In this document: positions 43,181-50,721 of the stretch, one piece after another
Numbering within the stretch: position 1 is the stretch's first letter
How the letters are laid out: each line of letters starts with the position of its first letter
NCBI RefSeq assembly: GCF_002355435.1
Contig: NZ_AP017313.1
Location: 1,240,001-1,304,000, forward strand
DNA length: 64,000 bases
Direction of reading: 5' to 3'
Source: Mucilaginibacter gotjawali
GTDB taxonomy: Bacteria; Bacteroidota; Bacteroidia; Sphingobacteriales; Sphingobacteriaceae
Made by a program: the position numbers and the translations under genes
Notes under the pieces: model-generated
What the model was told of the DNA's origin: nothing
The model's input: only the letters and a program-made list of their open reading frames with translations
Databases searched by the model: none

Positions 43181-43462
43181 ATGACACATTTATTTACATT
43201 TTTAATGGACTATTTAGGGGGTACTTATATTTCCCAAGTGGAATGTGAAAATAAGGAACAGGCCATGAAACTTTGGATACAAAGCTTACAAATAGACCAA
43301 ATAGAGGGATTTTCTGAGCGTGATAAAGAAAATATAATTAGCGTTGGATTTTTAGAGGATGATCCAACCAAACTTGATGGTTTATGCAATGTTTGGCATT
43401 TTATAATAGAAACTAAAGAGGGTGATGGATTTGTGAATTTCGTAAAAACGATCAAAAATTAA
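43181..43462 (+). CDS. Candidate immunity protein (93 aa)
   Basis: A small acidic soluble protein (MTHLFTFLMDYLGGTYISQV, SERDKENIISVGFLEDDP, GFVNFVKTIKN) located immediately after the RHS toxin fragment, the standard position of a cognate immunity gene. It has no signal peptide. I have the impression of a family with the LFTF-MDY-GGTYISQ start next to RHS tips in other genomes, but this is memory and not a search. Confidence 0.6.
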   Translation: MTHLFTFLMDYLGGTYISQVECENKEQAMKLWIQSLQIDQIEGFSERDKENIISVGFLEDDPTKLDGLCNVWHFIIETKEGDGFVNFVKTIKN

Positions 43463-43505
43463 CCCCCTGCTGTGCGTAGTTTGCACGTACCGCTGCCCCC
43501 GCTGT

Positions 43506-43554
43506 CCCGCTGTGCGTAGTTTACACCGACCGCTGTGCGAATGTCTGTGACTTC
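43506..43554. repeat. 49-bp repeat downstream of RHS modules, copy 1
   Basis: Identical to 47609-47657. Its CGCTGTGCGTAGTTTACACC words are preceded here by a partial extra copy from about 43466. Each copy follows a candidate immunity gene. Confidence 0.85.
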
Positions 43555-43599
43555 CCGAATTCAGGCGCGAGTGTCGGCGGGAGGCTGTGCGGCTGTAGC

Positions 43600-44272
43600 A
43601 CTCGTGCCCCGCTGACAGGTAATAAACTGTGCCTGTCATTGTATCAAGGGATCAACCAAAATTATGTCAATTAACCCCGGTAAACCGCAATAATCCCTGG
43701 CGCTGCTGTATAAATAATCTTCCGGTCTCTCAACAATCCGGGCCACTACTGGGTTATAATGTATATAATCCAGCTTTTGATGCAATATTTTCAAGTCATA
43801 CAATTCGATGGGATGGTTATCCTGTTGCCACAACTGGAAACCGACATTTTGACTATTCTTTTTTCCTGCCCTTTTCATCATCCATAGCATCCATTCCCTA
43901 CGGCTTTCGGCCGGGTGCTGTTCAATAGCTTCCCTCAACGCGATGGACGTATGTTTCTTCATATCCCGGATAATGTTTTCCAGCTTTTCGCCATGAGTGC
44001 CGATGATCATATGGATATGGCTGCTCATGATGCACCAGCCATATATTTCGAGCCCTTTCTTCTGCTGACAATGCTTCCAGCTGGCGATCATTATCTCACT
44101 ATATTCACTTCGAATGAAAAGGTCGATCCAATTTACAACAGCAAAGCTTACAAAGTAAAGTTTATCCTGATCGTGGAATTTGTATTTGCGGCTCATTGAG
44201 GTTTAAAAATACGATAGTTAAATCAACAATGCAAAATTGTTATGGTTGGTTACCTGTCAGCGGGGCACGAGT
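43600..44272 (-). mobile_element. Intact REP-associated tyrosine transposase element with 23-bp inverted ends
   Basis: Left end 43600-43622 and right end 44250-44272 are exact reverse complements (ACTCGTGCCCCGCTGACAGG core). The transposase gene lies between them. At the right end GGGGCAC-GA-GTGCCCC (44262-44277) forms a hairpin typical of REP units. A 194-bp near-identical piece of its left part (one mismatch) recurs at 49694-49887. Confidence 0.8.
43636..44196 (-). CDS. REP-associated tyrosine transposase (Y1/HUH, RAYT)
   Basis: A 186-residue Y1 transposase. MSRKYKFHDQDKLYFVSFAV at the start, the HUH motif SSHIHMIIG (H60, H62) and the catalytic-Tyr region LDYIHYNPVVARIV are intact, followed by YLYSSARDY near the C-terminus. 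RAYT proteins cut single-stranded DNA at REP hairpins and are thought to spread or maintain these repeats. At least five copies of the end sequence lie within 7 kb. Confidence 0.9.
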   Translation of the reverse strand: MSRKYKFHDQDKLYFVSFAVVNWIDLFIRSEYSEIMIASWKHCQQKKGLEIYGWCIMSSHIHMIIGTHGEKLENIIRDMKKHTSIALREAIEQHPAESRREWMLWMMKRAGKKNSQNVGFQLWQQDNHPIELYDLKILHQKLDYIHYNPVVARIVERPEDYLYSSARDYCGLPGLIDIILVDPLIQ

Positions 44273-44317
44273 GCCCCACCTCTTTGGCCTGCGCCACACA
44301 CTCGCGATTTCTATGAT

Positions 44318-45322
44318 TTAAGCAAGAGCTATTTGATAATTTTTTTGATACGGACAATCATTTCTAACACATGCAAATACCCGCCATATCAATTTGTTTC
44401 TTACGGCGTTTATCACTAGCATTTTATTTTTTTTCTGGTCAACTTTTCTTTGGTAATAGGCCTTCATATCTGCGTTATAATTTATAGCGACCAATGCCGC
44501 CATGTGTAATAAGCTTTTCATATGCTTATTAGCTTTATGGGAAACTCTGGGTTTGCCTTTTATACTTGATCCTGAAGAATATTCGAATGGCGCCACGCCG
44601 GAATAACAGGCAAACTTTGCCGGATCGGTAATATCTTTAAACTCATTGGTAGTAATAATCATTTCTGTTGCGGTTACTTTACCTATGCCTTCAACGGATG
44701 TTACGATTGAAAAAAGTCTTTTTAATTCCAGATCACTGGCTATAACCCGATCCATTTTTAACTCAATACGTTTAATGTCTTCGTCCATAGCTTTAAGAGA
44801 GGCTTTGCATAATTTTTTGCACTCACGGGCTGCATTTTTATCGAAACCACTAGTTTCATTAAGGGCAACTGTCAATTGTTTGCGAGCATTGATCACCCTA
44901 TTTCGAAGGCCAGATAAGTGTTTAAGCTGCTGTATAACCTGTCTTTTTGGCTGCCAAAGCCGTAGTTCCATGCTGTTTTTATAGGCATATTGTGCAATCC
45001 GGACAGCATCTATCTGATCGCTTTTGCCTCGTTGTAATCCGGACGAGAGTTTAATGTGGACAGCTGCTTCCAGGCATACAAATGCCTTTTTCGAATACAA
45101 AAAACTCAGTAAATGCTGGTTGTAAATGCCCGTATGCTCCATACAAAATATGGCCTCATTTACGCAAAACCCTTGCTGTAACTTTAACTGCGCCCAAAAC
45201 TTCCGGATGCCAGACTCGTCATTCTCACTCACCCATTTAAAAAGTAATTCTTTGCCTTTTAAGACGGCAAAATCAAGTGTCTTTTTGGATACATCAATAC
45301 CAATAAAAAAGTTGTAATTCAT
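44318..45322 (-). CDS. IS110-family transposase, copy 1
   Basis: A 334-residue transposase with the DEDD N-terminal domain (GIDVSKKTLDF, MEHTGIYNQHL, KSDQIDAVRIAQYA) and the C-terminal transposase_20 domain (SVEGIGKVTATEMI, YSGVAPFEYSSGSSIKGKPR, HKANKHMKSLLHMAA). IS110 proteins recombine DNA under the guidance of a bridge RNA encoded in the element's non-coding end. The gene appears intact. Upstream (45323-45580) a hairpin-rich non-coding stretch could hold that RNA. Confidence 0.9.
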   Translation of the reverse strand: MNYNFFIGIDVSKKTLDFAVLKGKELLFKWVSENDESGIRKFWAQLKLQQGFCVNEAIFCMEHTGIYNQHLLSFLYSKKAFVCLEAAVHIKLSSGLQRGKSDQIDAVRIAQYAYKNSMELRLWQPKRQVIQQLKHLSGLRNRVINARKQLTVALNETSGFDKNAARECKKLCKASLKAMDEDIKRIELKMDRVIASDLELKRLFSIVTSVEGIGKVTATEMIITTNEFKDITDPAKFACYSGVAPFEYSSGSSIKGKPRVSHKANKHMKSLLHMAALVAINYNADMKAYYQRKVDQKKNKMLVINAVRNKLIWRVFACVRNDCPYQKNYQIALA

Positions 45323-45580
45323 AACTTTGCATTAATTGTTAATAAAATCGGTTAACCGTTTAAACACAATCAATACCTTACTAATGAGCCTTGGAACTCT
45401 AATTTCTATTTGATGCTTGTTTAAACAACTGACAGAGGATTGAATCGCGAGATAAGCCTTTATGCTTTGCCAGAATGATAATTTCCCTCTGTCAGTGTTA
45501 ACCTTTCCACAAAAATCACAGTTATTAACAAAAGAAAAAGAAGCAAAAAGAAAACTTCACAACAATAATAATAACAGGTT
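45323..45580 (-). ncRNA. Candidate bridge-RNA region of IS110 copy 1
   Basis: Non-coding DNA 5' of the transposase. ACTGACAGAGG (45428-45438) pairs with CCTCTGTCAGT (45486-45496) around a 47-base loop. The position fits the IS110-group bridge RNA, but the specific target and donor loops were not resolved. Confidence 0.35.
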
Positions 45581-45584
45581 ATTT

Positions 45585-45622
45585 GTTTCCTGCTAATCTA
45601 AAGGTTTCCTGCTAATCTAAAG
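45585..45622. repeat. 19-bp perfect tandem repeat at the RHS fragment edge
   Basis: GTTTCCTGCTAATCTAAAG occurs at 45585-45603 and again at 45604-45622. CCTGAATTGGGG is also doubled just after (about 45624 and 45651), bracketing CCACACACTCGCG. Confidence 0.85.
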
Positions 45623-45629
45623 GCCTGAA

Positions 45630-47063
45630 TTGGGGGGCCACACACTCGCGCCTGAATTGGGGTACACCTATATTACCGGTACCAATCAGTTGCAAACGGT
45701 AGTTGATGGCAACAGCAGTAACAGCGGGCTGGCAAGCGGCACCACCACCTACAGCTGGGACGGAAACGGCAATATGCTCAGCAGCACCAATACGGTAAAC
45801 ACCCAGCAAAACAAAAGTTTTACCTATAACCTGCTCAACTTACCAATAGTAGCCACCATACCCGCCGGTACAGCTACCTATACCTACGATGCTACGGGAA
45901 ACAAGCTACGGAAAGTAACCGTACTTAACGGCATAACCAAAACAACCGATTACATTAACGGGATAGAATACGATAACAGCACTACCACCATCGGCTTTAT
46001 ACAAACCGAAGAAGGCAAAGCTGTGCCAATAAGCGCCGGTTATGATTACACCTATTATCTGGGCGACAACCTGGGCGATACCCGCATAACCTTTGATACC
46101 AAAACTGGATCGGCAACAACACAGCAAAAAGACGACTATTATCCTTTTGGGTTGGAAATATCAAGAGATACGATACCCAATCCGAAAAATGAATATCTTT
46201 ACAATAAAAAAGAACTTCAGGAGGAGTTTACCGAATACGATTACGGGGCAAGGTATTATGATCCGGTGATTGCAAGGTGGAATACGATTGATCCGTTGGC
46301 GGAAGTTTCAAGAAGGTGGAGCCCTTATGTCTATGCGGAAAATAACCCGATAAGGTTTATTGATCCAGATGGAATGACTACTGAGGATCCTACTATTACA
46401 ACTTTAACAAAAAACGGAAATGTGCAAACAGTCAGCGAAACTTCATCTAAAACAACTAACGGAAAAGCTAAGGACGGCATTAGAACTGTAACGACGAAAT
46501 CAACGTCAGCATCTTTAAATGTAGTTCAAACAGATGAAAAAGGATCAATGACTGTCACAGGTGCTTCGACGACAACGCAAACAACTACCAATACACAGCA
46601 TTATGATAAGGAAAACGGTACTTGGGTAAATAACAATGATTCAAAAACGACTTCAACGACTACTACTGGCATTGATGGTAATAAATTTAAAAATGTGGGT
46701 GAGGTAGCCAACGTTGTTGCAAATTTCGGTGTGCAGAATGGTAAAGATTTATATAGTACATATAGGGATGAGGGAGCAAAAGGAATGAAAGTAATAAATG
46801 CAGGATTTGCTGCACCTGGCGCAGCTGCTGGCGGTTTAAATATACCTGGCTCAAGTGCATTAAAGAGACTTGGATTAAGTGTGAGTCCGGAAAATATTAT
46901 GAAAGCTTTTAACGTCGGCCCTTCAAATACAATTATTATGGCAGTAGGTAGTTATGATGACAAAATTAAAAACTTTAATGAAACACACCCACCTTCTGTT
47001 AGGGCAGATCAGCATTTTCTTTATAACATTACTTTTGGTTGGTTGGAGAAAATATTCAAATAA
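45630..47063 (+). CDS. RHS repeat-associated core fragment with a variable C-terminal tip
   Basis: The 477-residue frame starts inside repeat DNA; true RHS sequence begins near [21 protein letters not shown]-type repeats ([30 protein letters not shown]) lead into the RHS core: [31 protein letters not shown] and [19 protein letters not shown]. After this comes a Ser/Thr-rich linker and a unique C-terminal domain of about 130 residues ([33 protein letters not shown]), presumably the toxin; no known family seen. The N-terminal secretion and shell parts are missing. It may be inactive or a donor tip for recombination with an intact RHS gene elsewhere. Confidence 0.85.
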   Translation: MGGHTLAPELGYTYITGTNQLQTVVDGNSSNSGLASGTTTYSWDGNGNMLSSTNTVNTQQNKSFTYNLLNLPIVATIPAGTATYTYDATGNKLRKVTVLNGITKTTDYINGIEYDNSTTTIGFIQTEEGKAVPISAGYDYTYYLGDNLGDTRITFDTKTGSATTQQKDDYYPFGLEISRDTIPNPKNEYLYNKKELQEEFTEYDYGARYYDPVIARWNTIDPLAEVSRRWSPYVYAENNPIRFIDPDGMTTEDPTITTLTKNGNVQTVSETSSKTTNGKAKDGIRTVTTKSTSASLNVVQTDEKGSMTVTGASTTTQTTTNTQHYDKENGTWVNNNDSKTTSTTTTGIDGNKFKNVGEVANVVANFGVQNGKDLYSTYRDEGAKGMKVINAGFAAPGAAAGGLNIPGSSALKRLGLSVSPENIMKAFNVGPSNTIIMAVGSYDDKIKNFNETHPPSVRADQHFLYNITFGWLEKIFK

Positions 47064-47482
47064 TGAGATACTTGATTATATTTTTAGTGATACTGACAAT
47101 AGTTTGTTCTGTAATCTATATGAGATATAGCAGTTACGGCTTTTCCTATAATAAAGTTCGAGTAGAATTTGGGATACCCGTTGTTGGAGAAAAATGGGTA
47201 AAAGATGTTTCATATGATCTTCAGGAAGTAAATTACGTTAATCCAAACCCGGTTAGTGATGGCCATTTCAAAAAAAGAATACTGGTAACAGAGCTGGGGT
47301 CAATAAAAAGTGAAGCAGATTTGTTTATTGTTAAAGCACAACATATCACAATTGACGTCGTGTACACATATAATGAGAGTAATCCCTGGAGTATCAGCTA
47401 TTTTAATACGAATTCTAATTATAAAACATCCTTATTGAGAAGCCAACTTAAGGATACGCTAAAAAAATACAATATAAGATAG
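47063..47482 (+). CDS. Candidate immunity protein for the RHS tip (139 aa)
   Basis: The ATG shares its A with the RHS stop codon (TAATG at 47061-47065), which implies translational coupling. The product has an N-terminal membrane helix ([20 protein letters not shown]) and an extracytoplasmic domain. A membrane-anchored periplasmic protein directly after an RHS tip suggests immunity to a toxin acting in the periplasm or membrane. No family recognised. The frame start at 47039 lies within the RHS gene and is not used. Confidence 0.65.
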   Translation: MRYLIIFLVILTIVCSVIYMRYSSYGFSYNKVRVEFGIPVVGEKWVKDVSYDLQEVNYVNPNPVSDGHFKKRILVTELGSIKSEADLFIVKAQHITIDVVYTYNESNPWSISYFNTNSNYKTSLLRSQLKDTLKKYNIR

Positions 47483-47608
47483 TGTTTGACTTACCGGCTG
47501 TTAGACTGTGGTCTCGAATTGGCTAAGCCAGTTTGTAACTACAGTAATCGAAAGCAAGATAGATAGACTAAGTCAGGCCTATTAACGCCGGGTTTTGTCT
47601 TTCTACCC

Positions 47609-47657
47609 CCCGCTGTGCGTAGTTTACACCGACCGCTGTGCGAATGTCTGTGACTTC
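47609..47657. repeat. 49-bp repeat downstream of RHS modules, copy 2
   Basis: Identical to 43506-43554; lies about 127 bases after the immunity candidate. Confidence 0.85.
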
Positions 47658-47772
47658 GCACGGCTATGCTTGCAGTTTGCAACTGCTTAACGAAATGTAA
47701 GATAAAAAAGATAGAGCCTGGCAGTGTGGCGCGCCGGGCTTTGTTTATATAAAAGTTTACTACAAAATTGTT

Positions 47773-47841
47773 TATTTAAGCAAATACCGCCAAAAAGTGC
47801 TGACACGATCCTGTCACTGACAAAATTTTGTCAGTGCTTAA
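47773..47841. repeat. Nested hairpins including a perfect 22-bp palindrome
   Basis: CACTGACAAAA-TTTTGTCAGTG (47815-47836) is perfect. It is enclosed by TTTAAGCA (47773-47780) and TGCTTAAA (47834-47841). AGTGCTGACA and TGTCACTG add a competing stem. The spacer 47483-48206 has no gene. This part may be a regulatory or bridge-RNA end of the next IS. Confidence 0.55.
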
Positions 47842-48206
47842 ATAACTGGCAATCAAATTTTTATCGCTTTGTTGCAGGGTGTTGCACGTGTTGCGCAACG
47901 CAACAAAATTGTATGGATGACATTTATTAAATACCACCGCTAATGCCCCTTATCCGGGCAGGCCAAAAGCGCTGAGTTCTCATATCTTTGTAAAGATAAT
48001 CAAACAGGGCTAACGGCAGTACTTTGACTGGGCGTTAAAAATACCAATAATGGATATTGAGCACGAGGATAACCTGCCATTAGTTTTCTTTTTACCAAGC
48101 CTGGACAGTACTTAAGGATAGTACATTGCGTATTAATCCTGTATGAAACATGAGTAAAGGCAGTATAAAAAGATCCTGTATTTGTACACCTTAATTGTAA
48201 AATCTT

Positions 48207-49286
48207 ATGTTAAAGTATTCACTTGGCATGGATGCATCTATGAAAGATATTCATGTCTGCCTTTCGGTAATCGACTCAAGGCAACAGGTAAAAGTAAAAG
48301 CCAGCAGTAAATTTGCTAACGACATGCAGGGGTTTAAAGACCTGCTTGTATGGCTATCCCGTCACAAAAAGGAATCAGACATTCCTTTAGTTAACGTGAT
48401 TGAAGCTACCGGTGTATATTACGAAGCATGTGCCTTGTTTTTGTTTAAGGCCGGATTTGACGTTGCCGTTGTATTACCAAACAAAGCCAAAAAGTATTTA
48501 CAGGCACTGGGGCTTAGATCGAAGAATGATAAAATAGATGCAGCAGGACTTGCCCGTATGGGTGCTGAGCAATGCCTGGAATTGTGGCAGCCCATGGATG
48601 AGTTCTTTTATACACTTAGGGCAATGACCCGTCATCATCAAAGTCTTCAGGAACTCAAAACCAATATCAATAATCAGCTTCATGCCGATGAGCATAGTAT
48701 TTACAGCACTAAAGCCGTAATCAAACAGCTTAAAAAACTGATTGCTACAATTGAAAAGCAGCTTAAAGAAACCGATCAGAGCATCCATGACCATCTTTAC
48801 AGCAACGATGAGGTAGGCCAAAGAGTGGATCATATTATTGACATAAAAGGGTTAAGTTATATGACAGTGGCAGTAGTGCTTGCGGAAACAAACGGTTTTG
48901 CCTTGTTTAAATCTGCATCGCAACTGGTCAGGTATTCGGGGTATGATATAATTGAAAACCAATCCGGCGGTCATCGAGGAAAAACCAAAATATCCAAAAA
49001 AGGCAACAGCCACATCAGGCGCGCCATGTATATGCCGGCATTTAATGTGGTCCGATACGAAAAAGGAAATTTTAAAACCTTCTTTGAGCGGATACTTGCA
49101 CGGCATCATCAAAAAATGAAAGCCTATGTAGCCGTACAAAGAAAATTACTGGTAATGATCTATACGTTATGGAAAAAGAATGAAGCGTTTAACCGCGATG
49201 CCAAGATCAATAAATTCGGAAATGAGGAGACGGCGCCTTCTTTCGCTTTGACCGAAGGTCAACTTAATGAAGTAGCCCCGGCATAA
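48207..49286 (+). CDS. IS110-family transposase, copy 2 (different subgroup)
   Basis: A 359-residue transposase: DEDD domain with GMDASMKDIHVCL, EATGVYYEACALF and SKNDKIDAAGLARMG; C-terminal domain with DIKGLSYMTVAVVL and YSGYDIIENQSGGHRGKTK and KKGNSHIRRAMYMPA. It is only distantly related to copy 1. ACAGTAC occurs both near 48105 and just before a REP copy at 49398, and may mark the element's two ends. Confidence 0.9.
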   Translation: MLKYSLGMDASMKDIHVCLSVIDSRQQVKVKASSKFANDMQGFKDLLVWLSRHKKESDIPLVNVIEATGVYYEACALFLFKAGFDVAVVLPNKAKKYLQALGLRSKNDKIDAAGLARMGAEQCLELWQPMDEFFYTLRAMTRHHQSLQELKTNINNQLHADEHSIYSTKAVIKQLKKLIATIEKQLKETDQSIHDHLYSNDEVGQRVDHIIDIKGLSYMTVAVVLAETNGFALFKSASQLVRYSGYDIIENQSGGHRGKTKISKKGNSHIRRAMYMPAFNVVRYEKGNFKTFFERILARHHQKMKAYVAVQRKLLVMIYTLWKKNEAFNRDAKINKFGNEETAPSFALTEGQLNEVAPA

Positions 49287-49397
49287 CCAGGGCTACACAA
49301 GATAGTCATCCGTCAACGTATCAACGTATGCCTTCTTTCGCTATACAAATTTAATAGAAAAAATATCATGGAAAAAACTTGCTTTTTAAGACAGTAC

Positions 49398-49419
49398 CTC
49401 GTGCCCCGCTGACAGGTAA
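49398..49419 (-). repeat. RAYT-type end repeat abutting IS110 copy 2
   Basis: CTCGTGCCCCGCTGACAGGT begins directly after ACAGTAC, the likely right end of IS110 copy 2. The spacer 49420-49554 has GC-rich hairpins of unknown origin and no gene. Confidence 0.75.
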
Positions 49420-49554
49420 CCCGCTTGCCAGTACGAAATATTAAAGTTTACCGGCGTTCTGCGTTAGCGGGCGTCGCGGATACCGGTCTTGTGATTAAGG
49501 CCCGTGTAGTATGAGCAAAGCACGCGACCCGCTTCTATCAGCGGGGAACGCCCT

Positions 49555-49690
49555 TATTCTGAGTCTCAAGTAGTGAGCCTTGAGTCAAAAGTCGGTTCCA
49601 ACCTCAACAACTTTCCAACCCATTCCAACTCCTTTCAACCTTACAACATTCCAACATTTCAACATTCCAACATTCCAACATTTCAACAAC
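49555..49690. repeat. GAGTCTCAA / TCCAACATTCCAACA repeat
   Basis: TTCTGAGTCTCAAGTAGTGA and AGTCAAAAGTCGGTTCCAAC are followed by many TTCCAACATT units. A related copy of the first words is at 50513-50600. Confidence 0.7.
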
Positions 49691-49693
49691 ATC

Positions 49694-49887
49694 CCCGAAT
49701 TCAGGCGCGAGTGTCGGCGGGAGGCTGTGCGGCTGTAGCACTCGTGCCCCGCTGACAGGTAATAAACTGTGCCGGTCATTGTATCAAGGGATCAACCAAA
49801 ATTATGTCAATTAACCCCGGTAAACCGCAATAATCCCTGGCGCTGCTGTATAAATAATCTTCCGGTCTCTCAACAATCCGGGCCACT
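49694..49887 (-). mobile_element. Truncated RAYT element (194 bp)
   Basis: Identical to 43554-43747 except for one base (position 49773). It carries one end repeat (49740-49762) and the last 37 or so codons of the transposase on the minus strand, ending abruptly in the C-terminus of the adjacent GNAT gene. Confidence 0.9.
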
Positions 49888-50388
49888 CAATGTATAAATA
49901 TTTTCCTCACCATCATTTTTCACAAAGCCATGCTTTTCCAGTATCCGGATGGATCGCAAATTTCCGGGGACTGTATCGGCCATAATGGCCTGCAAACCTA
50001 ACCTGCCAAAACCATAAGCCAGTACATGGGTTATTGCTTCGTGCATGAAGCCCTTACCCTGCTGGTCGGGGTGCAATTCATAGCCTATTTCGGCCTGGTA
50101 TTGTTCCGGGCTAAAATTCCGCAAGTTGATAACACCCAATAGCTTATCTTCGTTTTTGCGGGTAATTACCCAATAAAGCCCCTCGTTATCAAGTGTAATT
50201 TGGTTTACTATTGTTATAAACTCCCGGACATCATTCAATGACCGCGGCACGGGCCGGTATAAAAAACGATTCACAAGCTCGTTTGTACGCAGGGCAAAAA
50301 GTTCATGTACATCATCATCCTGCAATTGCCTTAACACCAGGCGTTGGGTTGTTATTGTTGGGAATGGCGTAAAATTGAGGTTAAGCAT
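49870..50388 (-). CDS. GNAT acetyltransferase with a C-terminus supplied by a RAYT fragment
   Basis: A 172-residue GNAT of the RimJ/RimL type: TTQRLVLRQLQDDDVHELFAL at the start, EIGYELHPDQQGKGFMHEAI (acetyl-CoA loop QQGKGF) and NLRSIRILEKHGFVKND. The last residues LSGPDC and the stop codon are encoded by the truncated RAYT element, so the natural tail was replaced. The core is complete, so activity may be kept. Confidence 0.82.
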   Translation of the reverse strand: MLNLNFTPFPTITTQRLVLRQLQDDDVHELFALRTNELVNRFLYRPVPRSLNDVREFITIVNQITLDNEGLYWVITRKNEDKLLGVINLRNFSPEQYQAEIGYELHPDQQGKGFMHEAITHVLAYGFGRLGLQAIMADTVPGNLRSIRILEKHGFVKNDGEENIYTLSGPDC

Positions 50389-50512
50389 ATCAGTTAAAAA
50401 TTGATGCCTGTTTAATTCATGATCAACCTGATCCCCCTGGTTTATTCAAATTGAGGCTCATGAATCTCGACAATCAAAAGTACCTTATTTTTATAATTGA
50501 TTGAAACGGGCA

Positions 50513-50640
50513 TTTCTGAGTCTCAAATCATAAGTCTTTAGCCCGCCAGCCGGCTGGCAGTCAAAAGTCGGTTCCAGCCTATTCCAGCTATTGCAACCAC
50601 TTGCAACTTCTTCCAACCGCAAACCAACAATCCCCAAAAC
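50513..50640. repeat. GAGTCTCAA repeat with TTCCAGCC/TTGCAACC words
   Basis: TTCTGAGTCTCAAATCATAA, an imperfect CCCGCCAGCCGGCTGGCAG palindrome and AGTCAAAAGTCGGTTCCAGC words match the repeat at 49555. Confidence 0.65.
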
Positions 50641-50721
50641 ATTACCGCCATTATTTGGTTAGCCTAATGAATAAATTAATGAAATTTTTATTTGATGATA
50701 AATAATACTTATTTTGTTGCG

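Noticed and set aside
43382..43928. Frames over the RAYT left end and opposite the transposase
   Set aside because: They are made of repeat sequence and reverse-strand shadow; one recurs at 49585 only because the element is duplicated.
47815..47836. 22-bp palindrome as a rho-independent terminator
   Set aside because: No T tract follows and no gene ends nearby; kept only as a hairpin of unknown role.
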